A DNA stretch of 64,000 bases, from positions 186,001 through 250,000 of the forward strand of contig NZ_RQER01000011.1 of the NCBI RefSeq assembly GCF_004770615.1. Reading direction: 5' to 3'. The notes beneath the pieces were generated by a model that saw only the letters and a program-made list of their open reading frames with translations, did not search any database and had not been told where the DNA came from. The position numbers and the translations under genes were made by a program. The stretch comes from Leptospira langatensis (lineage in GTDB: Bacteria; Spirochaetota; Leptospiria; Leptospirales; Leptospiraceae). Position 1 is the stretch's first letter; each line of letters begins with the position of its first letter. Below are positions 61,665 to 64,000 of the stretch, piece by piece.

Positions 61665-63481
61665 CGGATTCATCCCAAGAATTAAAACGTCGTGCCCTGG
61701 TCATATTGTTCGGGGTGACGATCCTGCTCGTTCCTTTCTGGTCCTTGACCTATTGGTTTTATGATCTGTATTTGGCGGCGATCATTCCCGTTATATACTC
61801 TGCCTGCGGGTTACTTACTCTTCTTTATTATTGGTGGAAGGGGGAGTCGGGTTTCTCCGTCTTTATGGTTACTTGCTTTGGACTATATTTTATCTTGCCT
61901 CCAATCTTGCAGGGAGCGTTAGGCGGGTATCAAAATGCAAGCGGTGTCATTCTTTGGATGTTTCCGGTAGTGATCGCCACGTTCATTTACCAAGGGGCCC
62001 GCAGCGCGTTTTACTGGGGATCCGCCTTCATGTTGATCGTTGTCGGATCGGTTTTTTCCCCCAAGCTGATCGGGAATCCGTCGGGACACAGACTTCCGGA
62101 GCAGTTGATAGATATCTTTTATGCGCTCAATATAGTTGCTATCGGCGGGATCGTATCTATGACGGTCTACTATTTGATAACTACTATATCAAGAAAGTCT
62201 AATCAATTAACTCTTGCTTTAGGTGAGGTCACTAAGGCGAAGGAAATGCAAGAGAAGGATTATTTCCTGATCAGCTATTTGAGCAATCCTCTCAGTCAGG
62301 TAAAAGAACATGCGGGACCAGTGAAGGTCGAATCCTTGATCGAGCAGAGAAAGAAATTCTATTATAAGAACCAGATCCATGAGATCGGCGGCGATATTTG
62401 TATTTCCGATCGGATCACTTTACGAGGTAAGCACTACACAACCTTCTTAAATGGAGATGCGATGGGCAAATCCCTCCAAGGAGCCGCTGGAGCCATCATC
62501 ATGGGCAGTGTGTTCCGAGTTTGTCTCTCTAGGGCCATGGCAAAGAAATACCAACACCAATATCCGGAGCAATGGATCAAGGCTTGCTACTTAGACTTTC
62601 AGAAAATTTTCGAATCCTTTGACGGCTCTATGTTCATGTCGATTGTCTTCGGATTGGTCGACGAAGAAAGAGGGTTTCTCTATTATATCAACGCAGAACA
62701 TCCTTGGACAGTTCTGTATAGGGACGGTGATGCTCGCTATCTGGAGGATGAGCTTTATATACGTAAGTTGGGTATGCCTATCATTGACAGGATCATCCAA
62801 GAAGGAAGCGACTCTCATCGCATTGAGAATGTTTTTACGTTGAAAACATTCTTACTCAAACCGGGAGATTCGATCATTCTTGGCTCCGACGGAAGAGACG
62901 ATATTTCTATCAAGAAGCCGGAAACAGGAATGCAAGAGATCAATGGTGATATAGAACTTTTCCTGAAGGCTGTTCGAAAAGGTAAGGGGGACTTGGTTGA
63001 GATCAAGGATTTCCTTGTAAACCAAGGAGACCTTACGGATGATCTAAGTTTGATGCGTATTTCGTACAATGTGGAAGGCAAGAGAGAGGAAAAACCGATT
63101 GCGAATGAAAAAGAGTATGTTCGTGCAAATGGCCAAGCGCTTCGTAATGCACTGGAACGAAAGGATTTTGCGTCTGCTGCTAAAATTGCCCAGGAGCAAA
63201 TCCATCATTTTCCTGAGAACGATACCATGTTTCTGATCGCATCGATCAGTAATCGAAAGATCAACAATTTAGAGCTCGCAGCAGATCTAGGAGAATGCTA
63301 CCATTTCCGTTATCCGAACAGTAGAAGCAGTCTCATGAATCTGACAAAGATCTATTATTTGGCCGGAGAGCATGAACGGGCCAAGTATTTGCTGGACAGA
63401 TTGAAAGCAATCGATCCGGAATATGAGCCCTTAAAAAAATTGCTCCAAAAGATCAGGAGCAAGAATCGTATTTATAATTAA
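61661..63481 (+). CDS. Membrane SpoIIE-type PP2C serine phosphatase with C-terminal TPRs
   Basis: The 606-residue protein has six or seven N-terminal helices (about residues 10-180) containing LGGYQNASGVILWMF, much like the cyclase at 59340. A linker leads to the PP2C/SpoIIE domain: HEIGGDICISDRI, FLNGDAMGKSLQGAAGAIIMG, ILGSDGRDDI and LTDDLSLM are the metal-binding Asp motifs. The last 110 residues form TPR-like hairpins (RKDFASAAKIAQEQIHHFPEND and AGEHERAKYLLDRLKAIDPEYEPL). It likely dephosphorylates an anti-anti-sigma-type partner; none lies nearby. The GTG start overlaps the small frame upstream; the ribosome-binding site is weak. Confidence 0.88.
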   Translation: MTDSSQELKRRALVILFGVTILLVPFWSLTYWFYDLYLAAIIPVIYSACGLLTLLYYWWKGESGFSVFMVTCFGLYFILPPILQGALGGYQNASGVILWMFPVVIATFIYQGARSAFYWGSAFMLIVVGSVFSPKLIGNPSGHRLPEQLIDIFYALNIVAIGGIVSMTVYYLITTISRKSNQLTLALGEVTKAKEMQEKDYFLISYLSNPLSQVKEHAGPVKVESLIEQRKKFYYKNQIHEIGGDICISDRITLRGKHYTTFLNGDAMGKSLQGAAGAIIMGSVFRVCLSRAMAKKYQHQYPEQWIKACYLDFQKIFESFDGSMFMSIVFGLVDEERGFLYYINAEHPWTVLYRDGDARYLEDELYIRKLGMPIIDRIIQEGSDSHRIENVFTLKTFLLKPGDSIILGSDGRDDISIKKPETGMQEINGDIELFLKAVRKGKGDLVEIKDFLVNQGDLTDDLSLMRISYNVEGKREEKPIANEKEYVRANGQALRNALERKDFASAAKIAQEQIHHFPENDTMFLIASISNRKINNLELAADLGECYHFRYPNSRSSLMNLTKIYYLAGEHERAKYLLDRLKAIDPEYEPLKKLLQKIRSKNRIYN

Positions 63482-63512
63482 GGGCCAGATCGGAAAAATA
63501 GCGACTGACTCG

Positions 63513-64000
63513 CTATGCAGGTTCCATGTTCGTAAAGAACTCTAGTAGGCTCTCAGGTGCATTGTCGCCGTAACAGGCCTCAAAGATCACCTCGGCGTCT
63601 AGAGCCGCAGAGGCACTGCGAGTGAAGAGTTCTTTTTCATAGGCAGCCAAGGCGACTTCAATATTTCTTGGATTCGCTGCAATCTCTTTGGCAAGTTCGG
63701 CACCGTCATACATCGCTAAGTTGGCTCCCTCTCCGGAGGGCGCCATCAAGTGTGCTGCATCTCCTAATAACGTAACCCCAGGAACGCGGGCCCATTTATG
63801 ATCTGCAGGAAGGGAATGGATGGGACGAGGGGTTGCAGTCTCACCTTCCATAATAAGAGCCTTTAATTCAGGAGCCCAGTCATCAAATTCGTCGGCAACA
63901 CTTACCAAGGCTTTCGTAGGATCGGAGAAGTCGATCTTCTCGATCCAGTCCTTCGGCTTCTTTAAAGCCACGTAGGTATGTAATACTCCGTTGGTCTCCT
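63513..64000 (-). CDS. FAD-dependent monooxygenase (N-terminus beyond window)
   Basis: About 162 C-terminal codons are visible and the frame is still open at the right edge. GVTLLGDAAHLMAPSGEGANLAMYDGAELAKEIA is the second FAD-binding signature (GDAAH) of aromatic hydroxylases and TetX-like flavin monooxygenases. NGVLHTYVALKKPKDWIEKIDF precedes it. It could hydroxylate an aromatic compound or antibiotic; the N-terminal Rossmann motif that would confirm the subgroup is outside the window. The GTG at 63971 is internal, not the start. It converges with the phosphatase gene, 31 bp apart. Confidence 0.85.
   Translation of the reverse strand, partial: ETNGVLHTYVALKKPKDWIEKIDFSDPTKALVSVADEFDDWAPELKALIMEGETATPRPIHSLPADHKWARVPGVTLLGDAAHLMAPSGEGANLAMYDGAELAKEIAANPRNIEVALAAYEKELFTRSASAALDAEVIFEACYGDNAPESLLEFFTNMEPA

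Overview
The window reads as the chromosome of a Leptospira spirochete. The evidence is spirochete-type flagellar rod and ring genes, lipoproteins with loose lipoboxes, class III cyclases, PilZ-like proteins resembling a Leptospira family (DUF1577), an outer-membrane protein with a Leptospira-type N-terminal repeat domain, and frequent GTG/TTG starts with ATGA overlaps. A complete kdp system suggests a saprophytic or intermediate species rather than a classical pathogen, but the species cannot be fixed from the sequence. I recognised no rRNA, tRNA, CRISPR array, insertion sequence or phage.

Layout. 1-2777 (minus): a membrane class III cyclase cut by the left edge and a GT-C-like glycosyltransferase. 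2820-4795: a DUF4395 protein, an AhpD-like protein and the radical SAM enzyme ArsS. 4792-6207: a TetR regulator and a nitroreductase, diverging around a TetR-type operator. 6364-14181: kdpFABCDE for high-affinity potassium uptake and its sensor pair, followed by a convergent CPA2 cation/proton antiporter (14429-16594). 16679-18042: a catalytically dead class D beta-lactamase-like lipoprotein and a small membrane protein. 18228-19379: an orphan DNA methyltransferase. 19481-23396: flgG-flgA-flgH-flgI-flgJ. 23465-25373: an MFS transporter diverging from soxR, with two near-identical dyads between them. 25416-30409 (minus): ATP-grasp enzyme, two methyltransferases and a BrkB/YihY protein carrying an inserted beta-propeller. 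30546-31406: flgF-like.

31.4-36.8 kb is a more A+T-rich accessory stretch with a lipoprotein, a small membrane protein, a secreted TPR-like protein, a PilZ/DUF1577-like protein and about 0.9 kb of apparently decayed DNA. 36829-48665 is a signalling island: a receiver plus degenerate histidine-kinase protein, then a chemotaxis operon (cheA, cheW, PAS-type MCP, cheB, cheR, cheY) ending in two more relatives of that protein, one of them fused to a PilZ/DUF1577-like module. A PAS-GGDEF-EAL protein follows on the other strand, so c-di-GMP control of motility is a reasonable inference.

51186-53680 encodes a 7TM-AraC membrane regulator with an outer-membrane beta-barrel. A gene-poor 1.26 kb follows, then a TetR and SAM-methyltransferase pair with a 34-bp perfect palindrome. 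56672-59152 (minus) is a sulfur operon: ETHE1-like persulfide dioxygenase, two YeeE/YedE halves and a TauE/SafE exporter. It diverges from a class III adenylate cyclase; next come an AraC regulator and a SpoIIE-type phosphatase whose membrane domain resembles that of the cyclase. A 16-bp motif recurs upstream of the sulfur operon, the cyclase and the AraC gene, pointing to a local regulon. The window ends inside a FAD-dependent monooxygenase gene.
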